64,000 bases of DNA from Forficula auricularia (taxonomy: Eukaryota > Arthropoda > Insecta > Dermaptera > Forficulidae): the NCBI GenBank assembly GCA_024734495.1, contig JALMQS010000085.1:12500048-12564047 (forward strand). The letters run 5' to 3'. The position numbers and the translations under genes are program-made. The notes beneath the pieces are model-generated. The model saw nothing but the letters and a program-made list of their open reading frames with translations. It did not search any database and was not told the origin of the DNA. Within the stretch, counting starts at the first letter, position 1, and every line of letters begins with the position of its first letter. Shown here in pieces: positions 33,861 through 44,408 of this stretch.

Positions 33861-34746
33861 AAAAGAAAATTGCATTGAGCCGCGAATAGAAAGAACAAAT
33901 ACTTTCATAATTTATAATCGTCAAAGATTAAATAAAAATTAATCTGATTTATAGTTAAGTTAATTTTTTTGTACACGAAAAATACACTTAATAAAAAAGA
34001 TAAAAAAAACTTTTATTTCTCAATGCACTAAAAAATCAGTATACGAAATGTGTCCATACTGGTATGACTAAAAATAAAAGCGTGGGTATCTCTTTTAATT
34101 AAATTTCATGTTTAAAGCTCCCACCTTTTTATTCATGAGATAAAAATACTTTGAAGCAAGGTAAACGCCACGCCGTAATGGGCAATGCTCCTATAATGGG
34201 CCACCCCTTACAAATGTGGAGAAATTAAGGGACTTTTGTTACGTAGGGCAGTTGAAGGGATAAGGGTCGTTTACTACTTCCTTCTAGGATCCCTTAGCAC
34301 TGGAATTCAGTTCATTCCTTTACTTTGTGTTCAAGTGTTTGGATTATTTTGATCAAGAGACGAATATTTGCCAATGTTAGGTACCAAAGAAAAATGTCTC
34401 CTGTATTTAGTGAATTTTGAAATGAAATCGTATTTTTTAATCTAATTTTGCTTTATCTATGCGTTTGAGATCATTTAAAGATTCTATATATGAATAGTAG
34501 TCAACCCGAAAATTGGTTTCATAATCTTTAGTTCCACTATTGGCAGAAGTGAAGAGGTTTACTAGAGAAGATAAGGTCTGAGTTATAGGTTCTCGTTAAC
34601 CCAAAGCCCCATACCTTGGCTACTTTAATTTCATCACAATCATAAAGTGAAATATTGATCATTAAAATAATAATAATTTATTGTAGCCCAAACCAATCAA
34701 TGTTGTGCATTGTAAGCTACTACCACCAATGGGCAGGATTTTAAAG

Positions 34747-34789
<43 letters not shown>

Positions 34790-36040
34790 AATAGTCTTAA
34801 TTAAAATTATATTTTTCATTTTTAATTCCTGAAATTGATTAAATATTGTATTGTCATCGAAAAACCCTAGACTTGAGCAAGAAAATCAGCTCTGTAGAAT
34901 TAATGTGAAATTCGATTATAAGATTCACAAGTTAGATACCATTACAAATAAAAGTATGTATAAATATTCATTTGATCACTTGAGTTAAGCAGCATTTTGG
35001 TTAGTAAGTAGATAGTGGGTACCGCTTACACCCCATGTGCTTTTAGTATATTAACAAGCATCATAATCCCATTACTGTTGAGGGTATTACTATGGAATTA
35101 ATTGGAGAAGCTTAAGGTGAGTTGCTGAGTGGCGCCTAGTGTGTCTAAGAGGCATCCTCTCTATATAGGACAATAAAAACGCTCGATCGAATCGTGATCT
35201 TTTCAGTAATTTTCACTAAGATTTTAAATTAAACGCTCAGATCAATATGGGGTTGATAAGCATCAGTTGTATCAATATCTATAAAAAAACAAGTGGGTTG
35301 AGCGAGAACAATTCAGGTTGGGCGCTCGCCCAACACACCCGTGACGCCGCCAAAGCTTATTAGGAAAATAGAAAATGAGCTTATTAGAAGAGATAGCCGT
35401 CAAATTTTAAACATTATGAGAAATATTCATTTAACAATGACCCCTATGGGATAGGCTAGTCCGTTCCAGGGGCGTTTGCTTAGATACAGGCAGACACCTT
35501 TCCTAAACTATTCTTTACGTATTATCTGGCTTTAGTTAAAAGCAATATATTAATTTTATTTTAGACTTGAATTCAGGTGAAAAAGGTCGAATTTTATTTG
35601 AAGCCAAAATTGAAAAATACTGAGATTTTTTTTAAACGTTTTGACCCACTTCTTCCATCATCAAAAGCATCGCTATGCACAAAGTTTTGAAATTAAACGC
35701 AATTAAAAATAATATTAATTAATAAAAAGGCAGATTCCTACGTTTACCATTTAAACTCTGAAGGAGAGACGATCCTCAGAATGGCCAGATTTTTTAAGAG
35801 GATGAAAATTACCGCCTAATAAATTCTTTCATTCGGAATTCGTGGTTTTCATTATCTTTGGGCATGCCTTTGCATCAATTCAGCATTTGGTCCTACCTTT
35901 CTGTCTTCAATAGAAAATACCTATAATTAATTAAATTTCATAATTTTAATATATAATAATATTTTTAATGAACTATTAGTGTATTAAAAAAACTATTAAT
36001 TAATTTAAAAAGAAAAATTATTTAGTAAAACATTAATTAT
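33861..36040. other. No recognised gene; mixed-complexity sequence
   Basis: More even composition at 34140-34370 (for example GGGCCACCCCTTACAAATG) and at 35020-35350. A (TA)n run is at 34747-34787. A GC-rich 8-bp-stem hairpin, GTTGGGCG-CT-CGCCCAAC, is at 35317-35334. No long motif-bearing frame was found. Confidence 0.4.
34747..34787. repeat. (TA)n microsatellite
   Basis: About 20 TA units. Confidence 0.9.
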
Positions 36041-36105
36041 AATGCAGTTGGTTAGCGCAGCCTCGGCTAAAGAGGAAGACGCAGGTTCGAATCCTGACCG
36101 ATGCT
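36041..36105 (+). pseudogene. tRNA-like sequence without a proper acceptor stem
   Basis: D-arm-like AGTTGGTTAGCGC, anticodon-arm-like CCTC-GGCTAAA-GAGG, and T arm CAGG-TTCGAAT-CCTG followed by CCGATGC. The loop would give anticodon CTA but has G at the position of the invariant T33. The 5' sequence (TTATAAT) cannot pair with CCGATGC. It is therefore probably a tRNA pseudogene or SINE head, not a functional tRNA. A and B boxes are recognisable. Confidence 0.5.
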
Positions 36106-36374
36106 AAATTTTATTTTTCCTTTTCAAAACAAAAAAATAATAATGAAATGATTTATTGAACTGCAAAAATTCGCAGGCTGAATCATGAAAATTATTCAAA
36201 TTTACTCGGTTCAATTAATTAAATTAATTAATTATAAATTTTTGAGAAAATCACAAAAAATGAAAAATATGTATTTTATTTAAATGTCAACTTCCAGTGT
36301 TTCAATCTAAACCAAAAGCTTGCTATAATCCTTCCAGTCTATATCAAGCTTAGGATTTGAATTTCTTCTCTTAT

Positions 36375-36590
36375 GGTTGCGAATCGCAGGAGGTACACAT
36401 GGATAGGGGTATCTATTTCGGGTGAACCGCGACCTATTATCCTGTACATCTGCTTCCACTTCCACTTTCATTTCCAAGTAGAAGACAATAGATGAAAGTG
36501 CATTATCTAATGAATTCCAAAATAATTCCACATAATTCCAAAGAAGTGTACACCTAATTCCAATCGCGGTTCGCCCCTCGATTTCTGCCT
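36375..36590 (-). repeat. Block related to the R1 minisatellite region
   Basis: Its inverse shares GGAAGTGGAAGCAGATGTAC, AATAGGTCGCGGTTCACCC and TGTGGAATTATTTTGGAATT with 21355-21580. It includes a 74-codon frame of no known family. Confidence 0.45.
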
Positions 36591-37180
36591 ATTTGCGTAC
36601 GATGTGCACGATTGTATTATGATAACTTTTTGGCCTATTCATATTAGAATGTTCTGTAGTGCAAGTTCCTCAGAGGTCCTCTTGATATGCTTTGAACAAC
36701 CCTTTCGAGAGATGAGATGACTCCATTGTCCAGTTTTTTATCTCTATAGCGAATTATTCATATTTTATCAATTTTTCGGTCTCACTTTTTATTAATATTA
36801 TTATTTATTATTACACTTCATTCATTGCATCACAATACACACAGGACAAACAAATGAATAACTTTTCACAATAGTAATGAACATTTTTTGCTCCATCACG
36901 GGAAGGAACAAAAGCCCCGTGAACACAAATAGCAATATCGCTTAAAGTATAGAGAAGGGTCAAACCAGCAGTCCCTGGCCAATTACCCAGAATGAGCATT
37001 CAGATCTGAATTTAAATTGAGAATTTGTAAGAAAGCTGAAACTTTCAGTGCTGTTTCACTAGTCTTAATTAACTATTTTTCTTAAAAGTTTATTTTTGCC
37101 GAGAGTAGCAGAATTTTTATAAATTAAAGGGGACAATAAAATAGTTTCTTCTGCTTGAAAAATAAATTCTTTAAATTTAT

Positions 37181-37234
37181 ATATAACCAGACTATAGGTT
37201 CGATGGTTTTGTCCTGTTCATCAGTCTATTACAA
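37181..37234 (-). ncRNA. Family-1 hammerhead motif, decayed
   Basis: On the minus strand: TTGTAATAGA, CTGATGA, ACAGGACAAAACCATC (stem II largely lost), GAACC (A15.1 lost), TATA, GTC, TGGTTATA. The order is preserved but activity is unlikely. Confidence 0.5.
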
Positions 37235-37325
37235 TTGATTCACAGGAATTGATGGGTGAAAAGTCCAAGCCCTCGAAAAGGCAAAGCCCCCGAAACTATA
37301 GTCTCGTTATAAATAAATTAAAATA

Positions 37326-37996
37326 AGCTGACCTGTTCTGATGTGGCCATCCACTTGACTTTACCATACAACCTGGCCCCTAAAATTATTTATAATCATG
37401 TAGGGGGGTTAGTTTTTGCGTTTTTAGACTTCTGGGGTCCCACGGAATATGTACAAAATTTGGTTGAGTTTGGTAAATGGTCAAGATTTTCATTTTTTGA
37501 CCCTCCCCCCCCATTTAGGGCGGTTAGTTTTTGCATTTTTAGACTTCTGGGGGTCCAGTGATTATTACAAAATTTGGTTGAGTTTGCTCAAATGGCCTAG
37601 ATTTTTAATTTTTAACCCCACCCCTCTCCACTCCCTTAATTTTGGGTCAATATGCACCAAAATCTAATCAGCTCTTAATCTCAATGCACCAAAACTACGT
37701 GTGAAATTTGGTTTCGATATTCACTCTAGTTTTTGAGCTAGCTCGTCCATAAAAATTTGGTAACGCACAGAATAACAGACAGACAACCAGACAAACTAAC
37801 AGACATTTTGACAAAACAATTATTATCTCGAAAAATTTAATTTTTCGATTTTCACTTATTAGAGCTTTTTATACAGTGAAATGCCATGGCTTGGCTCAAT
37901 TTTTTTTAATCAAAATAGATTTAGCCGTTTTTTAAATATTTCGAAAAAAGTAGGAAAAAACACTTTTTTTACAATACTCTGTATGGTGAAGTAAAA
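37326..37996 (-). repeat. Interspersed repeat R1, copy 3
   Basis: It starts AGCTGACCTGTTCTGATGTG and ends near CTCTGTATGGTGAAGT, inverted relative to 4699-5406. It is nested in the hammerhead element 37082-38040. Confidence 0.65.
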
Positions 37997-38055
37997 ATAT
38001 ATTTTTCGAGTAGAAGACACACTCTTTCATTGTCTCCTTTAATTTACTATTTTTC

Positions 38056-38689
38056 ATTTAAAAATTTTTTTTTAGGACTAAGAAAATATTTATTTTGAGG
38101 AAAACAAATGAAGAATTGTTATAGCTTCAAAGGAAGATAGGAGGTAAATTTAGTGCATATCCCCATAGTCATCTTGTGCTTGATTTGTATATTTTAGAAA
38201 GATCGAGGACATACAATTTTGAGAACAATATGCGTTTAATTGCTGTCGAAGTAATTATTGGAGTTGCGTCTAAAACGACGTCAAACGATTTGATTAAACT
38301 TTTTAATTGAAAACAAGATATTTATAAATCATTTCATATAATTAAGAAAGTGCCAAGATTATTTTTTTATAGATAAAATTTCACGTTGTTTACTTCGATT
38401 ATTAATCCTTAAAAAGTTTATTTTATACAATAATTTATTCTTCAAACTTTTAATAATTAAACAAAATTTTGATTTAATTTTCTTTAATTAAAATAGGTAA
38501 ATGAGTTTTGAAAATCTATTAACTTTTATTAATTTATAATTCTAGACTTTGTTTTTAAGAGCATAATGTTGAATTAAATAATAATAATAAATACATTCAT
38601 TATTTATAAAGTAATTAAATTCAAATAAAATATCGTGACTTAAAACGTCTCGAAAAGATAAATGGTTGTACATATGTTCATATATGAAT
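38056..38689. other. AT-rich tract, no recognised gene
   Basis: Long A/T-rich stretch with no repeat or motif-bearing frame identified. Confidence 0.4.
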
Positions 38690-38701
38690 AGATTGTTTTC
38701 T

Positions 38702-38880
38702 TTTTTCTTTTTTTTTTGGCTTTTCGGCCATGGTAGCCATAAGCCATTTACGATACTATTTATTTTTATTTTTAAATTTGTCTCTACCTCGGGGGTCAGA
38801 TTTTAGCCGGATGCCTCGAGCCGGATTCGAACTCGGGTCCTCTTGGTTAGCTGGCTCTAGCCTAGCCTACCCGACCCCCC
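38702..38880 (-). mobile_element. tRNA-derived SINE, family A, copy 2
   Basis: Bracketed by a perfect 12-bp duplication AGATTGTTTTCT (38690-38701 and 38881-38892). On the minus strand: GGGGGGTCGGGTAGGCTAGG, B box GAGTTCGAATCC (weaker), body, then GGCCGAAAAGCC and an A-rich tail. It is shorter in the head than the 39327 copy. Confidence 0.9.
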
Positions 38881-38981
38881 AGATTGTTTTCTAAAATTAA
38901 AATAAATATATAAAAAGAAACAAAGAGGTTATTCTCTGCTTGATGCAAATAAACATACATACATATATATCAAATGTATAT

Positions 38982-39055
38982 ATTATTTATTTATTTGAGA
39001 CTATAGTTTCGAAGACTTGGCCTTCATCATCAGTCTTTTTTTATTATAAATATTA
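38982..39055 (-). ncRNA. Hammerhead ribozyme motif, family 2
   Basis: On the minus strand: CTGATGA, T, GAAGGC-CAA-GTCTTC (6-bp stem II with one G.U), GAAAC, TATA, GTC, TC. Distal stem I pairs ATATTTAT with ATAAATAATAT around an A-rich internal loop. The core is intact. Confidence 0.65.
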
Positions 39056-39134
39056 TTTTTTTATTCAATTCTGACTGGCTTATCGGTTGAGTAAGAGCAA
39101 AAAATTCAATATCCACGCGAACCAATGAAAAATA

Positions 39135-39200
39135 ATATTAAAAAAGACTGATGATGAAGAGCCTCAAAACTATAATCTCAAACAAATAAATAATAAATAT
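39135..39200 (+). ncRNA. Family-2 hammerhead motif, decayed
   Basis: AAAAAAGACTGATGA, TGAAGAGCCTC, then AAAACTATAATCTC where intact copies have GAAACTATAGTCTC. The cleavage triplet and G12 are mutated. Confidence 0.5.
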
Positions 39201-39326
39201 ATACATATCGTCGCCTTACAGAGTAAACCTGCTAACTCACAACAATGAAATTTTACAGGGCAGAGAAAAAACAAACAAAATTTAACATGGTTGTTATGGA
39301 AAAAAATATTTTTAACATTTTTTTTT

Positions 39327-39517
39327 GGGGGGGGGTCGGGTAGGCTAGGGGTTAGCATGTCAGCCTGCTAACCAAGTGGATCCGGGTTCGAATCCGACTA
39401 GAGGCATCCGGCTAAATACCTGACCCCGGGGGAGGTAGAGACAAATTTAAAAAATAAATAATTAGTATCGTAAATTGGCTTATGGCTGGAATGGCCGAAA
39501 AGCAAAAAAAAAAAAAA
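39327..39517 (+). mobile_element. tRNA-derived SINE, family A, copy 3
   Basis: Bracketed by AACATTTTTTTT (39314-39325 and 39518-39529). Head GGGTCGGGTAGGCTAGGG, B box GGTTCGAATCC, body GAGGTAGAGACAAATTTAA, terminal hairpin GGC-CGAAAA-GC, poly(A) of about 16. Best-preserved copy in the window; it inserted into the family-2 hammerhead element. Confidence 0.9.
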
Positions 39518-39794
39518 AACATTTTTTTTCTACAATTACGATCGTAATTTTAAGTAGCAGTTTTACTTGGATGATGCAGCATCTCTTTTTCTTTAGAACG
39601 GTATTAATATCTCATATATGATAAAAATGGAGTTAGCAGCTTTACACTCTAAGCTCTAAGCCAACGATATACTATATATTTGATATATGTGTGTATCGTA
39701 TGTTTATTCGCATCAAGAAGAGGACAACCTCTTGTTTCTCTAACAACTCTGCTACTCTCGGCAAAATAAAAACTTTTCAATTAAAATAAATATA

Positions 39795-40576
39795 CTAGTA
39801 TATTATGTATTATTTAATTTCAGTCCAGTCTGAAAGATTCTGTCATAAAGAGTATAATAGTGATGTTACAGATTAGCTTGCACCTTTTGCTGAGCTTGAA
39901 ATCATTTTTGGAAGCGATTGCACTTTTTTAATCAGAAAAAAAATCATTTATTTGTATTTAGTAAGGTCTGAAATGTAAAAGAAAAATAATTCTCAAACAT
40001 TTTTACTTTACCTTACAAGAAAGTTAACTATTCCATTCAATTTCCGTAGGTTCAATTTTCAATAGTTAATTTCACTCGAAAAACTCCAAGTGATAGTATG
40101 ATTGATTTCTTTAAGATATGCAAGTGAGTTAGATTAATAAAATGAGTTTTATGGACGTCAGAGCCAAAACTCACCCGAAAATCAATGATCTCTGTGTGTG
40201 GGTCTGCGCTGGTATATATCTCAGCATCAATAAGTCATAGAGAAACGAAATTTGACACTTTTGCTCCGAATTGACATATCTACCCATTATACTTCTTTAC
40301 TTGAAGGTTGGGGTAGTTTTCATTTTTTTTTTCTCAAAAACAATTCCTACTTTTTTAAACCCTCATAAGCTGTGTAAGTGTATTGTTTATATCTCGATTG
40401 AACTACTCTTACTTATTTGAAATGAGAAAATTGGTAAGATAATTTCAAAGAAGGGGAAGTTGTAAGGTAAAATAGTACCTAAATCAGTTGATTATTCTAC
40501 ATTTCTGTGACTCTCTGTTTGTATGTGTGTATCTCTCTCTGTTCCCGAATCCACAATAATTAACGTTCCCGTAGAC
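39795..40576. other. No recognised gene
   Basis: AT-rich sequence. No frame or repeat could be assigned. Confidence 0.4.
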
Positions 40577-41005
40577 CAGTGTTTCTCAACCCATGTACGT
40601 CAGAGGCTAGGCTTTTTGACATATAATTAAAATTGCATAGGTTTTGTAACTTTGAAATAGTATTTGTAATTACTTAATTTTTTTTTGTATCATACAACAT
40701 TGGGGAGTCGAGTTGGCCGAGCTGGCTAACGCGCTGGCCCCGCTTCAGTATCGTTGATGACAATGTTCAAGAGAGAGCCCGGGTTCGATCTTGGCTAGCA
40801 TATAAATTTCTACCGGCTAAAACTCTGCTCCCTCACTAACCCTACTAACACTTTACTGATGTGCTTTCTAAATGGGCTTTGTTCCCCGTGACAATAAATA
40901 AATAAAAAAAAAATCATAGAACATTAACATTTTTTCTATTCAGAGATGATAATGATTCCAGATATTTTTAATGTGCCGTTAACCAAGAAAATGTTGAGAA
41001 CTCTG
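40577..41005. mobile_element. hAT-like MITE (CAGTGTTTCTCAAC family) containing a SINE
   Basis: Ends CAGTGTTTCTCAACCC and, inverted, CAGAGTTCTCAACATTTTC. The body matches 42141-42383 (TTTTGTAACTTTGAAATAG, GATTCCAGATATTTTTAATG). A clean 8-bp duplication is not visible. The SINE at 40702-40912 splits it. Confidence 0.65.
40702..40912 (+). mobile_element. tRNA-derived SINE, family B
   Basis: Bracketed by a 13-bp duplication ATCATACAACATT (40689-40701) and ATCATAGAACATT (40913-40925), one mismatch. A box TGGCCGAGCTGGCTAACGC, B box GGTTCGATCTT with a long variable part between, as in tRNA-Leu/Ser-type heads. The tail is AATAAATAAATAAAAAAAA. Confidence 0.85.
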
Positions 41006-41207
41006 CTCTAGCTTTAAAAGTTCCGGTTCAAAAATGCAAAAAAATAAAAAATAAAATATTGAGATTTTAATGCGAAGTCTTAATATAGGCATAAATAAAC
41101 CATTTATATTTAAGATGATTATTAATTACTACGGCACATCTAGCGACCCGAGTCTTGGAAATTTTTTCACTTTTTTTCTTAATTAATAAATGTTCGGGGG
41201 GGGGAGC

Positions 41208-41388
41208 GATTCTTTCATTAGAATCCAATAAAGGAAAATAATTAAAAAGGGTGTGGATAGAATTATCTAACTTCTTCATTTATATATAGGGAAGGAAATG
41301 CAAGTCAAGACCTGTTCAGGCTATTAAAGAGTCAATTTTTAATATCTATTATTCTAGGAATGGATTTTTAAAAATTATACTCGTTATA
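41208..41388 (+). repeat. Interspersed repeat R3, copy 3
   Basis: It shares GAGCGATTCTTTCATTAGAA, CAAGACCTGTTCAGGC and TATTCTAGGAATGG with 26700-26935. Confidence 0.55.
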
Positions 41389-41452
41389 GAGAAAGCAAAT
41401 ATTTAATTGATCTTCAATAAAATTCAAACAATAATGTGAAAAAATACTTGTT

Positions 41453-41854
41453 CTAACTTGCGAACGTACTTTTTTCTTTATTTTTATCATTCAATAGAAA
41501 AATTAAATTCATAAAAAGAAATCGTCTTAGAAAGTTTGTTCTGTAGCAACATTTTTGTATTTTCAATGCCGCTGTTGTGCGCCAACCTTTGCTTGTAAGG
41601 TTTGGTGCGATTTGAGTCCTTCCGAAGAATAGCTCAGGTAACCTGAAGAGGGATGAGTCCTTCTGCCCCCGCCCTGGTGTCAACAGTGGTGGTGCCCTGC
41701 TGAAGAAGGTCTCTAGGGGTAGTTGATCAAAAGACGGTATCGGCTTTACATGGTAGTTTATTAAAAAGGTTCCGAGGCTTGCTGCCTCTATTGCATCTGT
41801 GTTGGAGAGCGACTGGCGGAGAGTGTGCCTGGCAAAGATTTGGGAGTCACTCAT
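41453..41854 (-). other. Unrecognised 133-codon open frame in a less AT-rich block
   Basis: The block 41530-42130 is markedly less AT-rich than its surroundings. The minus-strand frame begins MSDSQIFARHTLRQSLSNTD and runs to a lysine/serine-rich end. There is no signal peptide, transmembrane segment or familiar domain. An overlapping plus-strand frame (41779-42036) is likely a shadow. It may be an exon or a decayed retroelement fragment. The last ~30 residues run into AT-rich sequence and look non-coding. Confidence 0.25.
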
Positions 41855-42140
41855 CTCTTGGAAAGGAGAGGGGTGGTCTTTTAATTAATCTTTATGCAAG
41901 CTGGCATTTGCTTTCTAGGTTGTGGATAATGGTTTCTTCGGCGCCTTTCCACGTGCTGCAAGCTAGTATATTTTCAAGTTGTGAAATATTAGGCATTTGT
42001 AGAAAAGAGATTGCCCGACCAGCGATTTATCAATAATTAAAGAAAATTAAAGATTTGAAAAAGTACCGTGGGAATGTTTAGGGTGAGCTCAAGGGCCGAA
42101 CCTCAACGCCTCGGACTGTTTAGATTTTGGGCTCTCTAAG

Positions 42141-42383
42141 CAAGTATTTCTCAACCTGTGTGCCGCGAGCGTTTTTGACAAATAATTAAAATTTTATGGG
42201 TTTTGTAACTTTCAAATAGTATTTGTAATCACTTCATTTTTTATATATCATACAAATATTAATTGAAAATATTTTATTTAATTTTTTTTATTTCTCTTTA
42301 TGGTACAAATTTTATATTTTTTTATATTCAGGTGTGCCGCAAATGATTCCAGATATTTTTAGTGTGCCGTTTGAGAAACACTG
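42141..42383. mobile_element. hAT-like MITE (CAGTGTTTCTCA family)
   Basis: Left end AAGTATTTCTCAACCTGTG, right end inverted CAGTGTTTCTCAAACGG. The body is shared with 40577-41005. No clear target duplication. Confidence 0.6.
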
Positions 42384-43758
42384 CCTTAGACAGTTAATTC
42401 AGTTTTAAAAATATTTTTATTTCTATTACTAGAAACTTATTAGATTTTGTGCTTAATAGAATTTATAGGTACATTTGGATGAAAATGCCCATAAACAGAA
42501 AAAAAATCAAAGAGCTTTTCAACTGTAGCTAAAATTTCTCAGAAAAGTTTGTATTAATAATAATCTGCACCTTTGAACAAAGCTTAAGCTGTCTGATTTA
42601 ATCGATTCGTTTGTTAACAAAAAACTAAAATTTAAAATCTCGACAAAACGGTATAAAATAAGCCTTGGAAAAGTTACCACTTTTTCTTTCACTTTTTATT
42701 TATAATCAGAGGGAAGATATCCTATATGTGGGTCCCTGTATGTGTGAGTCATTGATCATTCTTGGCAGCTCCTATAGTTGATCACTAGAAAACGTTTAGT
42801 TTAGCCTTTAGCTCAGCTTGCTAAGGTCTAAAGGAGGATTTTGGTAAATCCGCTAGTCTTAATCTGCATCTTTCTAAGGGCGGCTCACATTTTTACTCTC
42901 CTTTCTTATCTTACTTGTTTCTCCTTTATTTTCCATTTAGACTTTTCGATTGATTTGTCATTCTTCATTCTTTTATCCAGATTAGACCTAAAACATGCCA
43001 ATCAAGATGTCTAATTAGTTTTGTATGCGTTTCGATTGTATTTAACATTAAATGCGAAAACAAAAACATGAAATTCACCCATTGGTAAAAATTCAATGCT
43101 ACTATTAATCACCACAATCACAAAATTGGGATTTGGTTGGGACGTATCTTTTATATTCCTTATGAAATATGCTTCTAGTCGGTAGCAGAACTCGTAGGTA
43201 TAAGATTCCATAACATATACTTTTCTATTACGCCTTACTAGATTATTTGCATTGGGTATTTTATTCATGTTTTATAACTTATAAGGTTATAAGGCTACCA
43301 AATCTTGTGGTATGTATTTATTTTAGTACAAATTTAAAATCTGTATATCTTGGGCTTGTCTCCTGAGGGGCTATCCCTTCTGTCATGAAATAAAACATAT
43401 ATATTAATATCTTTGATTCTCGGCGTTTAAATTCTTAGAAATAACCTAGCGAATATATAGGGAATTTTTCACTATATTTCTTCTAGAAGTTCTGAAGCTA
43501 ATGAACCTAAAATCTAAATAGTTAAATGTAATGAGAATACAAGCCTGGCCAAATTAGAATCCATGAACACAGACTAGAAAAAATGATTTTTATGGAAATT
43601 ATTTAATTCCAATCTTAAACAACAATATGAAAAAAATATATTGAGTAATTTTATGTCAATTCAAAACTCCCATCGTCCTTAAAAAAGAAGTTTCGAATAG
43701 TTCTAAACGTTGATCAAGAATAAAGAAGACCATGCCTGAATATTGAAGCATGCAATTT
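42384..43758. other. No recognised gene
   Basis: AT-rich; an 85-codon minus frame (43011-43268) has no recognisable domain. No repeats could be bounded. Confidence 0.4.
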
Positions 43759-44239
43759 TTGAAAGAGTGTGTCTTCTGCTGGAATTATAGATTTTTAAAT
43801 TATTTATAACAAGACTATAAAATTCAACTATCTCGGCGTTCAGATAACCAGCCTCAAAAGCGTTAGCGAGGAAGTCAGACTCCAATCTATTAAGGCGTCC
43901 AAAATATCAGGATTCCTGAATGAAACGGTTTGGTCAAACAAGTTTCTGGGAACGGAAGCAAAAGTACGCATCTATAAGACCGTTGTGTGACCAATTTTGA
44001 CATATGCGGCCGAAACAAGAACAGACACCACAAAAACAAGAGAAATATTGGAAGTTTGTGAGATGAAATCGCTTCGCAGAACTGCGGGTAAAACAAGGAT
44101 GGACAGGGTAAAAAATGAAGATATTAGGGAAAATTGCAATATACAAAAAGTCAGCGTATGGGTCCAAAGGAGAAGATCAGAATGGAGTGCGCCCGTATTG
44201 CGAATGAACTGGTGAGGAAGGTAACATACATGACAACAA

Positions 44240-44408
44240 TTATTTAATAGAGTAAAGGGTGTGTAGTTTCACAGTGAATGAAATAAAACTCAAAGAGGTT
44301 TATACAAACTCAATATATTTCGGATTATTAGTCCATCATCAGGAGTTTACAAGTTAATACTATCACATCATGTTTCACCTAAAACCTACACCACTTTTCA
44401 TAAATAAA
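44240..44408 (-). mobile_element. Family-4 hammerhead element, 169 bp
   Basis: Bracketed by a perfect 12-bp duplication ACATGACAACAA (44228-44239 and 44409-44420), which lies in the RT coding sequence on both sides, so its insertion is certain. The ends are imperfect inverted repeats (TTATTTA..., GTAAAGGGTGTGTAG against GTGGTGTAGG). The centre is the hammerhead. This is the smallest complete member and lacks any coding capacity. Confidence 0.85.
44303..44352 (-). ncRNA. Hammerhead ribozyme motif, family 4
   Basis: On the minus strand: TTGTAAACTC, CTGATGA, T, GGA-CTAATAA-TCC (stem II), GAAAT, AT, ATT, then GAGTTTGTA. Stem I pairs over nine positions including two G.U pairs. Stem III is AU/AU with a 2-nt loop, so dimer activity is more plausible. 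The cleavage triplet is AUU, an allowed NUH. The core is intact. Confidence 0.65.

Larger units (their letters stand above)
37082..38040 (-). mobile_element. Family-1 hammerhead element interrupted by R1
   Basis: Bracketed by a 15-bp duplication with one mismatch, AATTAACTATTTTTC (37067-37081) and AATTTACTATTTTTC (38041-38055). The left end has TTTTTGCCGAGAGTAGCAG; the right end has GTAGAAGACACACTCTTTC. The right arm is split by R1 at 37326-37996, so R1 arrived later. GAAACTATAGTCTCGTTAT also occurs on the plus strand at about 37296-37315, giving half motifs on both strands. Confidence 0.75.
38911..39780 (-). mobile_element. Family-2 hammerhead element containing a SINE
   Basis: Bracketed by TTAAAATAAATATA (38897-38910 and 39781-39794). 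The inverted ends GAGAAACAAAGAGG... / ...CCTCTTGTTTCTC match the 17133 copy. Minus the SINE at 39327-39517 and its duplication, the length is about 667 bp. It carries an intact-looking minus-strand hammerhead (38982-39055) and a decayed plus-strand one (39135-39200), a head-to-head arrangement. Confidence 0.75.
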
